Below, piece after piece: positions 26,745 through 36,326 of a stretch of DNA of 64,000 nucleotides. The notes beneath the pieces were generated by a model. The model was not told the DNA's origin and ran no database searches. It saw nothing but the letters and a program-made list of their open reading frames with translations. Both the position numbers and the translations under genes were made by a program. The stretch spans positions 2,384,001 to 2,448,000 of the forward strand of contig NZ_CP073653.1 in the NCBI RefSeq assembly GCF_018223745.1, given 5' to 3'. Each line of letters begins with the position of its first letter. Position 1 is the stretch's first letter. Source of the DNA: Clostridium beijerinckii. GTDB taxonomy: Bacteria; Bacillota; Clostridia; Clostridiales; Clostridiaceae.

Positions 26745-27752
26745 ATGAAAAAGAAAAGTTTTAAAATAACAGCTTCAATATTAGCAGCCTTGCTGTTTAT
26801 ATCTTTAATATTATATTTGAGCTGGGGTACTTATAAAATATCACCTTTAGATATTATAAATACGCTCCTTGGAGGCGGAACTAAACTACAGAAGGCAGCA
26901 CTTTTAAACACCAGGCTTCCAAGACTTTTAGTTGGAATTTCAGTAGGCATAGCCTTATCTACAGCTGGAGCGCTCCTTCAGACAATAACAAAAAATGAAT
27001 TAGCTGATTCAGGGATAATAGGTATTAATGCTGGAGCAGCAGTGGCAGCAGTTATTTTTATTTCTTTAAAAACTGAGGATTATTATAGTGAGCTTGGTGC
27101 TTTATCTATTTATGTGCTGCCTTTTATGGCTATTTTAGGTGCAGGAATTTCAGCAATTATACTCTACTTTTTATCAAGCAGAGATAGAGTAAGGCCAAAG
27201 AGACTGCTTCTTATAGGACTTGGAATAAATGCAGGATTAAGTGCTTTTATAACTTTTTTCACTTTTAGAGGTGGAGCTGGTGATTATAACAGAGTGCTAA
27301 TCTGGACCTCTGGAAGTCTCTGGGGTTCAGGCTGGGATTATGCAAAAATAATAATTCCATTAGTTATTATAATGTTTACTCTAGTAATCATGAATTATAA
27401 GAAATTAGATGTTCTTAATTTATCAGATGAACATGGAGTCTGTCTTGGATTAAATTTAAATAAGGAGAGAAAAAAATTCTTAACTATTGCCGTTATTCTT
27501 GCTGGAGCAGCTACAGCCTTTGCCGGCAATATTGGATTTATAGGCTTAATATGTCCTCATATAGCGAGAAGGTTAGTTGGACCTTATCATAAAAACTTTC
27601 TTGTAATATCTGCAATTATAAGTGCAGTAATAATCTTACTTGCAGATGCAGTTTCAAGAAATTTATTTTCTCCAATTGAAATACCTGTTGGGATTACAAT
27701 ATCAATTTTTGGAGTGCCATATTTTATTTATTTAATGATGAAGGAGAATTAG
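26745..27752 (+). CDS. Siderophore ABC transporter permease 2 (FecCD family)
   Basis: A 335-residue partner permease. RLPRLLVGISVGIALSTAGA and the coupling-helix region FIGLICPHIARRLVG are the family marks. GGAGAAAGG precedes the ATG. Its stop abuts the ATG of the ATPase gene, so translation is likely coupled. Confidence 0.92.
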   Translation: MKKKSFKITASILAALLFISLILYLSWGTYKISPLDIINTLLGGGTKLQKAALLNTRLPRLLVGISVGIALSTAGALLQTITKNELADSGIIGINAGAAVAAVIFISLKTEDYYSELGALSIYVLPFMAILGAGISAIILYFLSSRDRVRPKRLLLIGLGINAGLSAFITFFTFRGGAGDYNRVLIWTSGSLWGSGWDYAKIIIPLVIIMFTLVIMNYKKLDVLNLSDEHGVCLGLNLNKERKKFLTIAVILAGAATAFAGNIGFIGLICPHIARRLVGPYHKNFLVISAIISAVIILLADAVSRNLFSPIEIPVGITISIFGVPYFIYLMMKEN

Positions 27753-28568
27753 ATGGAAGCGATTAGTGTAAAAAATTTATCCGTAGCCTATGAAGATAAT
27801 TTAATAATAGATAATATGAACCTTTCGATTCCAAAGGGAGAAATAAGTATAATCATAGGAGCCAATGGATGTGGAAAATCAACTCTGCTTAAGACTATAG
27901 GTAGAATAATAAAACCAAAGAACGGTGAAATTTTTGTAAATGAAAAGAATATAAAAAAACAAAAGGAAAAAGAAATAGCAACTCAGGTTGCCTTCTTGCC
28001 TCAGGGGCCAACATGTCCAAGTGGAATTACTGTTAAAGAATTAGTTGCCTACGGAAGATTTCCACATCAAAAGATGATTGGAGGCCTAAATAGCCACGAC
28101 AAGGAAATCATAGATTGGGCAATAGAAGAGACAGGTCTTAAAGAGTTTGCAGACAGGGAAATAGATAATCTATCTGGAGGCCAGAGGCAGAGAGCATGGA
28201 TTGCAATGACCTTGGCTCAGGAAACAGATATAATCATGTTAGATGAGCCTACAACTTATTTAGATATGTCTTACCAGCTTGAAGTATTAGAGGTATTAGA
28301 GAGATTAAACAAAAAGAATAATATTACTGTGGTTATAGTCCTTCATGAATTAAATAATGCCTGCAGATTTGCAAGTAATATCATTGGACTGAAGCAAGGA
28401 AAAATCATATGCAAGGGTATTCCTAGGGAAGTTATAACACAAGAAAACTTAAGAAAAATCTACGGAATAGATGTTAAATTACAATTAAGTGAAAATGGTG
28501 AGTATCCAATCTGCGTAGAATATGAACTTAGGCACATGAAAGAAAATAATAAACCAAAGATGTGCTGA
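27753..28568 (+). CDS. Siderophore ABC transporter ATPase
   Basis: A 271-residue FecE/FhuC-type ATPase. Walker A GANGCGKS (36-43), signature LSGGQ (140-144), Walker B IIMLDEP with catalytic E165, and the H-loop histidine in VIVLHELNN are all intact. It completes a full binding protein - two permeases - ATPase set. The C-terminus ends KMC shortly before a large structured element. Confidence 0.93.
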   Translation: MEAISVKNLSVAYEDNLIIDNMNLSIPKGEISIIIGANGCGKSTLLKTIGRIIKPKNGEIFVNEKNIKKQKEKEIATQVAFLPQGPTCPSGITVKELVAYGRFPHQKMIGGLNSHDKEIIDWAIEETGLKEFADREIDNLSGGQRQRAWIAMTLAQETDIIMLDEPTTYLDMSYQLEVLEVLERLNKKNNITVVIVLHELNNACRFASNIIGLKQGKIICKGIPREVITQENLRKIYGIDVKLQLSENGEYPICVEYELRHMKENNKPKMC

Positions 28569-28569
28569 A

Positions 28570-28653
28570 TATTTCGTGTCAGACAAGGAAGTAGATTAGC
28601 CTAATAGCCAAGCCCTATTGGGGCAATCTGCTGACGCAGTATGACGCGAAATA
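28570..28653 (+). ncRNA. Nested hairpin between ATPase and MFS genes
   Basis: Outer arms TATTTCGTGTCA (28570-28581) and TGACGCGAAATA (28642-28653) enclose a second stem, GTAGATTAGCCTAATAG with CCTATTGGGGCAATCTGC. No T run follows. It may be an intercistronic stability or processing element, a REP-like palindrome or a small riboregulator. No family is recognised. Confidence 0.55.
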
Positions 28654-28705
28654 GGCAAGCATATTGGTCTATTATTTTTTTGATTGTGCCGTGAAAGAGG
28701 ATAAC

Positions 28706-29926
28706 ATGAGAAATAAGAACTTTATTATAATTGTTATTGGTCAGATAATATCTCTATTTGGAAATGCAATTCAGAGATTTTGTATGTCTTTATACATTTT
28801 AAATTTAACAGGAAGTGCTGGAGTTTTTTCAACCATATTAGCAATATCAACTATTCCATATGTTTTATTTGCACCAATTGCAGGCTTCCTTGCGGATACA
28901 GTAAACAGGAAAAAAATAATGGTTTATCTTGATTTTGTAAGTAGTGTATTAATGGGCGCCTATGGAATAATACTTATGAGTGGAAGAGATAATACCATAA
29001 TAGTAGGTATTGTAATGTTTATGTTAAGTGTTATTTATACTTTATACAGTCCAGCCGTTACAGCCTCTATTCCTCAAATTATAGAAAAGGAAAAATTACC
29101 TTCAGCTAATGGAATAATTCAGCAGGTTGGATATGTAGTTAATTTGCTTGGACCAGTACTTGGAGGGATTTTATATAGTTTTATTGGAATAAAGCTGGTT
29201 GTAATAATAAATGCTATAAGCTTTTTAATATGCGCAATCTTAGAGTTATTTTTAAATATTCCTGATTTGGAAATAAGGGAGAAATTTAAAAATCCTATCT
29301 TAAAATCAATAAAGGAAATGAAAAAGAGTTTTATATATTTAAAGGAAAGAAAGACAATCGTCTTAGGAATCATAGTTTCTTATGCTCTGACTAATATTTT
29401 TGTGGTGCCGATTTTAAGTGTTGTGACTCCATATTTTATTAATATACAAATGAGTCTGCCTTCCAGTATGTATGGTTTTATAGAAGCTATATTTGTTGCA
29501 GGCATGATAATAGGAGGCATGGCAATAACCTTTAGGCCTAAATTATTTAGTGTGAAAAAATTACATAAGACCATGTATCCTATGGTAATTGCTCTAATAA
29601 TTATGGGAATAGCTGTATACTTAAATGCTGAAAATAAATTCTTTATTTTAGGGCTTTATTCATTTGGAGGTTTTGGAATAATGTTATCTTTGGCTTTATC
29701 TAATATTATATCTTTAAACTATATTCAACAGGAAGTAAGGGGAGATATGCTTGGAAAGGTCAGTGCTTTTTCTACAGCAGTAGCTACAGTAAGCGTGCCC
29801 CCTGGACAACTGATTTTTGGACAATTAATAGATTTTAATTTTAGCCTTTTTAGCATCGTTATTCTGAGTACTATTTCTAGCGTTGGAGTAGTGTATTTTA
29901 TAAAATGGAATGTAAGAAAAGCTTAA
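28706..29926 (+). CDS. MFS exporter, EntS/macrolide-efflux-like
   Basis: A 406-residue major-facilitator protein of the MFS_3 type with 12 expected membrane helices. The loop 2-3 motif GFLADTVNRKKIMV matches MFS motif A. AAAGAGGA before the ATG at 28706 decides against the longer frame from 28664. It follows the siderophore importer after a structured gap, so it may export a siderophore or related compound, although no siderophore synthesis gene is present here. It may equally be a drug exporter. Confidence 0.82.
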   Translation: MRNKNFIIIVIGQIISLFGNAIQRFCMSLYILNLTGSAGVFSTILAISTIPYVLFAPIAGFLADTVNRKKIMVYLDFVSSVLMGAYGIILMSGRDNTIIVGIVMFMLSVIYTLYSPAVTASIPQIIEKEKLPSANGIIQQVGYVVNLLGPVLGGILYSFIGIKLVVIINAISFLICAILELFLNIPDLEIREKFKNPILKSIKEMKKSFIYLKERKTIVLGIIVSYALTNIFVVPILSVVTPYFINIQMSLPSSMYGFIEAIFVAGMIIGGMAITFRPKLFSVKKLHKTMYPMVIALIIMGIAVYLNAENKFFILGLYSFGGFGIMLSLALSNIISLNYIQQEVRGDMLGKVSAFSTAVATVSVPPGQLIFGQLIDFNFSLFSIVILSTISSVGVVYFIKWNVRKA

Positions 29927-30030
29927 AAATAAATAACTAATCTTTAACGTATATTGATGTAAGTAAATTAAATTATAGAGTATAGTTAGAGAATATTTAA
30001 CAATGATTGAGACGTTATAAATATTAATTA

Positions 30031-30075
30031 AAAGCTGGGGCGCTCTTATATAAGAAAGCCTCAGCTTTATTTATT
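30031..30075 (+). terminator. Terminator of the iron-uptake region
   Basis: AAAGCTGGGGC (30031-30041) pairs with GCCTCAGCTTT (30058-30068), followed by ATTTATTTC. It lies 105 bp past the MFS stop. The rest of the 29927-30249 gap holds nothing else I can name. Confidence 0.75.
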
Positions 30076-30249
30076 TCATATTCTAATGAGATAATCAAGT
30101 AGACTAAAAAATTATATTGTGTGATTAGTAAAGTTACCACTGAATTATTGGGATAACTGATGAACTTTATAAAGCTGTTTTTGAATAATCAGCGAGTTTG
30201 CTGTTGTTTTAAACTTTTTTAAAAAGTAATCAAGTCCGATATTAAAAAT

Positions 30250-31116
30250 TTACGTATTTTCGAACAGGTCTAAAAAATTCTTTCCAGATGATGAAAGGTA
30301 CCCTGTTTTTGACCATATTATAGCTATCTGAGTTGTTAATATGTCACTATCAATTTCTTTGTAAATTATACTTGAAGAACCTATTAATTTTATTGCAGAT
30401 TTTGGTACTATGGCGATTCCAAGTCCAGAATTCGCCCAAAGCAGGGAAGTTCGTGCATCATCATTTTTGCAAAATACAGTTGGCTGAAAATTAAAATCTT
30501 GGCATACTTTAAATATGAGACTTTCAAATCGTCTATAGAATATCAAGGGTTTATTATTTAATTCAGTAATGTTTATGATTTCACTATCAGTCCAGTTTAA
30601 GTCTTTTCTCATAGCTGCAACCATAGGCTCTTTTGGTAAAAAAATTGAGTTTATTCCCGAATTGTTAAATGGAGTTCTTACAATAGCGATTTCAATTATA
30701 CCTTTATCCAATAACTCTAATAATTCATAGGTATTCCCTTCATGAATTTCAAAATTTATGAAAGGGTATTTTTCGTGAAATATATTTAACCTGCTATCTA
30801 AAAGTGACGCTCCAGATGAAGATACAGTGCCTATGGATAAGGTCCCGTGATTTCCTTGTTTAAAATCTTTTAATTCATTTTCAGTAGATTTTGTTAAAGA
30901 TAATATCTGCTTAGCGCGCTTATAAAGTATAACTCCAGCATCGGTAAGTTTTATATTTCGACTTCCTCGTTCAACAAGTTTAACGCCGAGTTCATCTTCT
31001 AAGTTTTTCAACTGATAGCTTAAAGGGGGTTGAGCCATATGAAGTCTTTTGGCTGCATTTGTTATTTGACCTTCTTCTGCGATTGCATAGAAATATTTTA
31101 ATTGTTTAATATCCAT
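30250..31116 (-). CDS. LysR-family transcriptional regulator
   Basis: A 288-residue LysR regulator. The N-terminal winged HTH (LKYFYAIAEEGQITNAAKRLHMAQPPLSYQ, written here in outline) is followed by a substrate-binding domain. AAGGTGGA precedes the ATG. It is divergent from the ABC exporter pair with a 140-bp shared control region holding a 7-1-7 palindrome, so it probably controls that exporter in response to an unknown ligand. Confidence 0.88.
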   Translation of the reverse strand: MDIKQLKYFYAIAEEGQITNAAKRLHMAQPPLSYQLKNLEDELGVKLVERGSRNIKLTDAGVILYKRAKQILSLTKSTENELKDFKQGNHGTLSIGTVSSSGASLLDSRLNIFHEKYPFINFEIHEGNTYELLELLDKGIIEIAIVRTPFNNSGINSIFLPKEPMVAAMRKDLNWTDSEIINITELNNKPLIFYRRFESLIFKVCQDFNFQPTVFCKNDDARTSLLWANSGLGIAIVPKSAIKLIGSSSIIYKEIDSDILTTQIAIIWSKTGYLSSSGKNFLDLFENT

Positions 31117-31157
31117 TTTTTATCCACCTTCTGATATACAAAAAATATATGGCATCG

Positions 31158-31172
31158 ATACATATTATGTAT
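31158..31172. promoter_or_regulatory. Candidate LysR operator
   Basis: ATACATATTATGTAT is an exact 7-1-7 palindrome with the T-N11-A shape of LysR sites, midway between the LysR gene and the ABC exporter. Confidence 0.6.
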
Positions 31173-31256
31173 TTTTTATATAGATATGTTTTTGTTATAA
31201 TGATAAAGGAAATTTTGAAAATGTTCAATAAGACATTACAGATAGGGGGATAAATC

Positions 31257-32990
31257 TTGAACTATTTATTAAAATTCGTAAAACCGTATAAAAGGCAAGT
31301 TACATTAGGTCCTATATTTAAGTTGCTTGAAGCTGTCTTTGAAATATCAATACCAACAATAATGATATTTATAACAGATAAAGGAATAGGAACAAAAAAC
31401 ATAAACTATATATTTGAAATAGGATTAATAATGCTTTCTATGGCAATTTTAGGTGTGTTATCATCTTTTACATGTCAGTATTTTGCATCTATTGCTTCAC
31501 AAGGGTTTGGGACGGCTCTTAGAAATGAGATGTTCAAAAAGATAGGAACTTTTTCATATAATGAGATTGATGATTTTGGGACGCCATCTCTTATTAATCG
31601 TGTTACAAATGATGTGAATCAGCTTCAACTTGGCCTTGCAATGCTTATAAGACTTGCTATAAGGGTGCCGTTTCTTTGCATCGGCGGAATCATAATGGCT
31701 ATGTATCTTGACGTGAAATTGTCGCTTATAATGTATTTATCAATTCCATTCTTTGCTTTTGCAATATATCTTATTATGAATAAATCTCTTCCTCTATATA
31801 AGGTGGTTCAAAGAAAACTTGATAAGTTGTCGCTTATTTTAAGAGAAAATCTATCTGGAGTAAGAGTTATAAGAGCATTTTCAAGAGTAGAAGGTGAAAA
31901 AGTAAGATTTAGAGAATCGAATGAGGAACTTGCAAGCACTGCAATTAAGGTAGGAAAAATATCTGCGCTTATGAATCCAGTTACAAGTGTAATAATGAAT
32001 TTTGCACTTATGGCAGTAATTTGGTTTGGCGGAATAAGAGTAAATGTAGGTGGAATGACAACAGGACAGGTTATAGCTTATATAAATTATATAAACATGG
32101 TATTATCGGCGCTCATAGTACTTGCTAGCCTTATAGTTACTTTTACTAAAGCAGCAGCTAGTGCAGCTCGTGTAAATGAGGTACTTAGAACAGAACCAAG
32201 TATTAAGTACAGTGGAAATTCTGAGTTTAGTAAAAATATTAATAAAGATATTCCAATAATTAAATTTGATAATGTATCTTTTTCTTATAAAGGATCTAAG
32301 GAAGATGCAATAAGTAATATTTCTTTTGAAATAAAAAGAGGACAAATGGTTGGGATAATAGGTGGTACAGGTTCAGGAAAAACTACTTTAGTTAATTTAA
32401 TACCTAGATTATATGATACAAGCAAAGGAAATGTTTTGCTAAACGGAATTAATGTTAAAGATTATTATAAAAAAGAAATTGATAATAATATAGGTCTAGT
32501 TCCTCAAAAAGCCGTTTTATTTACCGGCACTGTATCTGAAAATATAAGATGGGGTGCTCAAAATGCAAGTATGAGTGAAGTTAAGAAGGCGGCTGAAATT
32601 GGAATGGCAGCAGATTTTATAGAAAAAATGCCTGAAAAATATGACACATATATATCCCAAGGTGGAGTTAATTTCTCTGGTGGTCAAAAACAAAGACTTA
32701 CTATAGCAAGAGCATTAGTAAAGAAACCTGAAATATTAATAATGGATGACAGCTTAAGTGCTCTTGATTATGCTACAGATGCTGCACTTAGAAAAGCTCT
32801 TAAAGAAAATTCCAGTGATACAACTGTAATTATGGTAACTCAAAGAATAAGCACTGTAAAGGATGCTGATTTAATAATTGTATTAGATGACGGAAAACTC
32901 GCGGGAGTTGGAAACCATGAACAATTGCTTAAAGAATCCGAAGTTTATAGAGAAATATGTAGCTCTCAAGTTACAAAGGAGGCTATGTAA
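31257..32990 (+). CDS. Heterodimeric ABC multidrug exporter, subunit with degenerate Walker B
   Basis: A 577-residue half-exporter: six membrane helices (about 15-300) then an ATPase. Walker A is normal (GGTGSGKTT, 369-377) and the signature is normal (FSGGQ, 473-477). The catalytic glutamate is replaced by D498 (IMDDS) and the H-loop His by Q529 (VTQR). That is the degenerate-site subunit of BmrCD/LmrCD/TM287-288-like exporters. Start TTG after AGGGGGA. Its stop abuts the partner's ATG. Confidence 0.92.
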   Translation: MNYLLKFVKPYKRQVTLGPIFKLLEAVFEISIPTIMIFITDKGIGTKNINYIFEIGLIMLSMAILGVLSSFTCQYFASIASQGFGTALRNEMFKKIGTFSYNEIDDFGTPSLINRVTNDVNQLQLGLAMLIRLAIRVPFLCIGGIIMAMYLDVKLSLIMYLSIPFFAFAIYLIMNKSLPLYKVVQRKLDKLSLILRENLSGVRVIRAFSRVEGEKVRFRESNEELASTAIKVGKISALMNPVTSVIMNFALMAVIWFGGIRVNVGGMTTGQVIAYINYINMVLSALIVLASLIVTFTKAAASAARVNEVLRTEPSIKYSGNSEFSKNINKDIPIIKFDNVSFSYKGSKEDAISNISFEIKRGQMVGIIGGTGSGKTTLVNLIPRLYDTSKGNVLLNGINVKDYYKKEIDNNIGLVPQKAVLFTGTVSENIRWGAQNASMSEVKKAAEIGMAADFIEKMPEKYDTYISQGGVNFSGGQKQRLTIARALVKKPEILIMDDSLSALDYATDAALRKALKENSSDTTVIMVTQRISTVKDADLIIVLDDGKLAGVGNHEQLLKESEVYREICSSQVTKEAM

Positions 32991-34730
32991 ATGAAAAAAA
33001 GTACATTTTCTAGATTGATTGGTTATGTTTCAAAATATAAAGGATATATGTTTGCATCTCTGATATTTGCGCTAATAAGTAATATACTTATAGCATTTAT
33101 GCCGTTAATAGTGGGAAGGTCTATTGATCATATAGTTGCTAAAGGTGAAGTTGATTTTGATGGGTTGATTAAGACAATTATAATACTTGGAGTAATATAT
33201 GTAATAAGTGCACTATTTACGTGGCTATTTACTATAGTAGCTAATACTGTAGCATATAACACAGTAAAGGATCTTAGAAATGAAGCCTTAAATAAGATAA
33301 GCTCTCTGCCTTTAAAGTACTTTGATAAAAATCCTCATGGAGATATTATAAGCAGACTTACAAATGATATGGATAATATTTCAGATGGATTATTTCAAGG
33401 GATAACACAATTTTATCCAGGAATCATAACTATAATAAGTTCACTTGTTTTAATGGTAAGTTTAAGTTTTAAATTAACTTTAGTTATAGTTTTAATGACA
33501 CCTTTTTGTTTTCTTATTGCTTCTTTTATTACAAAGAGATCAAATAAAATGTTTAAAGAGCAGCAAAAGACTTTAGGTGAATTAAATGGTTATATAGAAG
33601 AAATCGTGGGAAGCCAAAAAGTAGTAAGACTTTTTGGATATGAAGAAAGAGCTCAGGAGAGCTTTTCAGGAATTAATTCAAGGCTTTACAAGTGTGGGCA
33701 GCTTGCGCAGTTTTATTCATCACTTACAAATCCAGCTACAAGATTTGTAAATAATATTACATATATTTTAGTTGGCCTTGTTGGAGGGATACTTTCGGTT
33801 TTAAGCGGGTTAAGTGTTGGTGTGATTTCAAGTTTTTTAACCTATTCAACTCAGTTTTCACAACCAATAAACAACATTACTAGTGTAGCTACTCAGCTTC
33901 AAGCAGCTATTGCATCTTGTGAAAGAATATTTTCTATTATAGATGAAGAGCCAGAAAAAGCAGATTCTAAAGAAGCTGAAAATATAGAGAGCTGTGATGG
34001 AAATGTCGAGTTTGATAATGTATCATTTTCTTATAATAAGAAAGTTCCACTTATAGAAAATTTCAGCGTTAATATAAAAAAAGGAAGCACAATAGCTATT
34101 GTAGGACCAACTGGTGCTGGCAAAACCACTATAGTTAACTTACTTATGAGGTTCTATGATTTAGACAAAGGTAGGATTACTATAGATGGCAAGAGTATAA
34201 ATGATCTTACAAGAAATAATCTCAGAAGCCAATTTGGTATGGTGCTTCAAGATACATGGCTATTTGAAGGAACTATAAGGCAAAATATTGCTTATGGTAA
34301 ACCAAATGCTACTTTAGAAGAAGTTGAAAATGCAGCTAAAGCTGCCTTTATTCATAGTTTTATAAAAAGACTTCCTGATGGTTACGATACGATTATAACT
34401 GAATCTGGAGGAAATCTTTCTGAAGGTCAAAAGCAGCTTTTGACTATAGCCAGAGTAATGTTAATTGATCCGCCAATGCTCATATTAGATGAAGCAACAA
34501 GTAATGTAGATACAAGAACTGAGCTAAAAATACAAAATGCATTTCTTTCAATGATGAAAGGACGTACAAGCTTTGTTATAGCTCATAGACTTTCTACTAT
34601 ACGTGATGCAGATATAATCCTTGTTATGAAGAATGGTAAAATTGCTGAAAGAGGGAATCATGAGGAGCTTGTAAATAAAGGCGGAATTTATACAGAACTT
34701 TATAACAGTCAGTTTAAGCATCAGCTGTAA
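32991..34730 (+). CDS. Heterodimeric ABC multidrug exporter, subunit with catalytic Walker B
   Basis: A 579-residue partner. Walker A GPTGAGKTT (372-380), catalytic E501 (LILDEATS) and H532 (IAHRLS) are canonical, while the signature is altered to LSEGQ (476-480). The altered signature faces the degenerate Walker site of the first subunit, so the pair has one active and one inactive ATP site. AAAGGAGG precedes the ATG inside the end of the upstream gene. Substrate unknown. Confidence 0.93.
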   Translation: MKKSTFSRLIGYVSKYKGYMFASLIFALISNILIAFMPLIVGRSIDHIVAKGEVDFDGLIKTIIILGVIYVISALFTWLFTIVANTVAYNTVKDLRNEALNKISSLPLKYFDKNPHGDIISRLTNDMDNISDGLFQGITQFYPGIITIISSLVLMVSLSFKLTLVIVLMTPFCFLIASFITKRSNKMFKEQQKTLGELNGYIEEIVGSQKVVRLFGYEERAQESFSGINSRLYKCGQLAQFYSSLTNPATRFVNNITYILVGLVGGILSVLSGLSVGVISSFLTYSTQFSQPINNITSVATQLQAAIASCERIFSIIDEEPEKADSKEAENIESCDGNVEFDNVSFSYNKKVPLIENFSVNIKKGSTIAIVGPTGAGKTTIVNLLMRFYDLDKGRITIDGKSINDLTRNNLRSQFGMVLQDTWLFEGTIRQNIAYGKPNATLEEVENAAKAAFIHSFIKRLPDGYDTIITESGGNLSEGQKQLLTIARVMLIDPPMLILDEATSNVDTRTELKIQNAFLSMMKGRTSFVIAHRLSTIRDADIILVMKNGKIAERGNHEELVNKGGIYTELYNSQFKHQL

Positions 34731-34873
34731 AAAGATGTTTATATATTTAAAAAAATTTATATGTTAGTATAAATTGTATAGGTAATATCATATTTAATAA
34801 TATAGCTTTTTTATCATGAGTCTCTTAAGGCTATAGAGGATCATAAATTTTTAAATGTATAAGAGGTAGAAAA

Positions 34874-35794
34874 ATGAAACGTAATAATAGTAATAGCACT
34901 AAAAATATTAAGAGAGCGAGAATTACTATATTAATTGTTGCAGTTGCATTACTTGTAATTATAGGAAGCATAGTAGCAGTACAGAAATTTTCAGCAGGCA
35001 GTAAGACGGTACAAGCTGCTAGCAACACGGGAGAAAGTATTAATGATGATAAAGAAAATAGCGATTCAGTTAATAAGGAAAGCAATGGCAACGTAGAAGA
35101 TGTTGCATATTTAGAAAAGTATATTGAGCAGCAAGAGAAGAACCAAAAGCCTGATGGAGCTGATGGTAAAAAAGTTGCTTACTTAACTTTCGATGATGGC
35201 CCATCGACAACAGTTACCCCTCAAATTTTAGATATCCTTAAATCTGAAGATGTACATGCAACATTTTTCCTTATAGGAAAGTATGTTGATAAAGATGATG
35301 CAAGCAAGAACCTAGTAAAGAGGGAAGTAGCAGAAGGTAATGCAATAGGCATACATTCATATTCACATGACTATGGTTACTTATTTCCAAAGGGTAAAAT
35401 AAACTTGGAGAATTGTATGTCTGATTTTGATAAAACAGATAAAGCTTTAAAAAACGTTTTAGGCGAAGATTTTTCAACACGATCAATTAGGTTTCCAGGT
35501 GGACAAGAAACATGGAGTAAAAAGGATCCTCAAGGAGCAGAAAAAGTGGACAAAGCCCTACATGAGAAGGATTGGCATCAAATTGATTGGAATGCATTAT
35601 CAGGAGATGCAGAAGGTACTCATAAAAAGAATGCAGATGAACTAACTCAGGAAGCTATAAAAAGTATTGGTAATAGAGAAAAGGCACTGATTTTAATGCA
35701 TGATACTTATGGAAAAGAAGAAACAGCGAAGGCTTTACCAAGAATAATAGAATATTTAAAACAGCAAGGCTATGAATTTAAAATAATAGAATAA
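34874..35794 (+). CDS. Membrane-anchored polysaccharide deacetylase (PgdA-like)
   Basis: A 306-residue CE4-family enzyme. One membrane anchor (about 15-36), a polar linker to about 98, then a NodB domain. TFDDGPS (D107, D108), HSYSH (H161, H165) and RFPGG give the metal site and catalytic motifs. It probably deacetylates peptidoglycan GlcNAc or another wall glycan and so could raise lysozyme resistance. GAGGT precedes the ATG. It is followed by its own terminator. Confidence 0.9.
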   Translation: MKRNNSNSTKNIKRARITILIVAVALLVIIGSIVAVQKFSAGSKTVQAASNTGESINDDKENSDSVNKESNGNVEDVAYLEKYIEQQEKNQKPDGADGKKVAYLTFDDGPSTTVTPQILDILKSEDVHATFFLIGKYVDKDDASKNLVKREVAEGNAIGIHSYSHDYGYLFPKGKINLENCMSDFDKTDKALKNVLGEDFSTRSIRFPGGQETWSKKDPQGAEKVDKALHEKDWHQIDWNALSGDAEGTHKKNADELTQEAIKSIGNREKALILMHDTYGKEETAKALPRIIEYLKQQGYEFKIIE

Positions 35795-35804
35795 TTAATT
35801 ATTA

Positions 35805-35841
35805 TCTCCCTCTTATTTATAAAATAAGGGGGAGACTTTTT
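35805..35841 (+). terminator. Terminator of the deacetylase gene
   Basis: TCTCCCTCTTATTT pairs with AAATAAGGGGGAGA (35822-35835), followed by CTTTTTG. Confidence 0.88.
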
Positions 35842-35885
35842 GTTCTCTAGGACTTTATGTTCAGATTAAACATGTGGACATTGTA
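35841..35885 (+). repeat. Fragment of structured repeat family R
   Basis: TGTTCTCTAGGACTTTAT...TAAACATGTGGACA lines up with the left end of family R (TATTCTTTAGGAATTTAT...TAAAACCTGTAGATAA), again directly after a terminator U-tract. The structured right half is absent. The rest of the gap to 36180 holds a 14-bp tandem (ATTATTTAAAGTGC, about 36005-36032) and an AT-rich palindrome near 35951-35994, but no gene. Confidence 0.55.
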
Positions 35886-36180
35886 CCACTTGAGAGTATA
35901 AGTTATGGAAACACTGATTCAGAAAGTTAAGGTTCATTAAGCCAATCGAAAATTAAAAATATGAATGATTTTTATCACTTATATTTTTAATTTTAAGTTA
36001 TAGTATTATTTAAAGTGCATTATTTAAAGTGTATTGTATAAATAGCCAATGAATTAAGAGATTGGGTGGCAAAATTTAGCTTTCATTTATACCTGCGTTA
36101 GTATAATATGTAAATTGATAAAATGAAATTTATACAATTGAGTTAAAGGTTATTGAAAATGTAAAATTGTATTTTAAAAT

Positions 36181-36295
36181 AATATATATATTATTTTGCA
36201 AAACTAATTCTTCATCATAATTCTAAAAATATTGCAAGAATTTTAGCCGTAATTGTGAATTGTGAAATGTGCATTGTGAATTGCAACATATATAT
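36181..36295 (+). repeat. 110-bp interspersed repeat (family A), copy 3
   Basis: AATATATATATTATTTTGCAAAA opens it (23 bases in outline: ATATATATT then TTTTGCAAAA) and TTGCAACATATATAT closes it, with four TGTGNAW units in the core. It ends about 30 bp before the TTG start of the sigma-54 regulator, so it forms that gene's leader. Confidence 0.8.
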
Positions 36296-36326
36296 GTTAA
36301 AGAACTAAGATTAGGAGTGAAGAATT

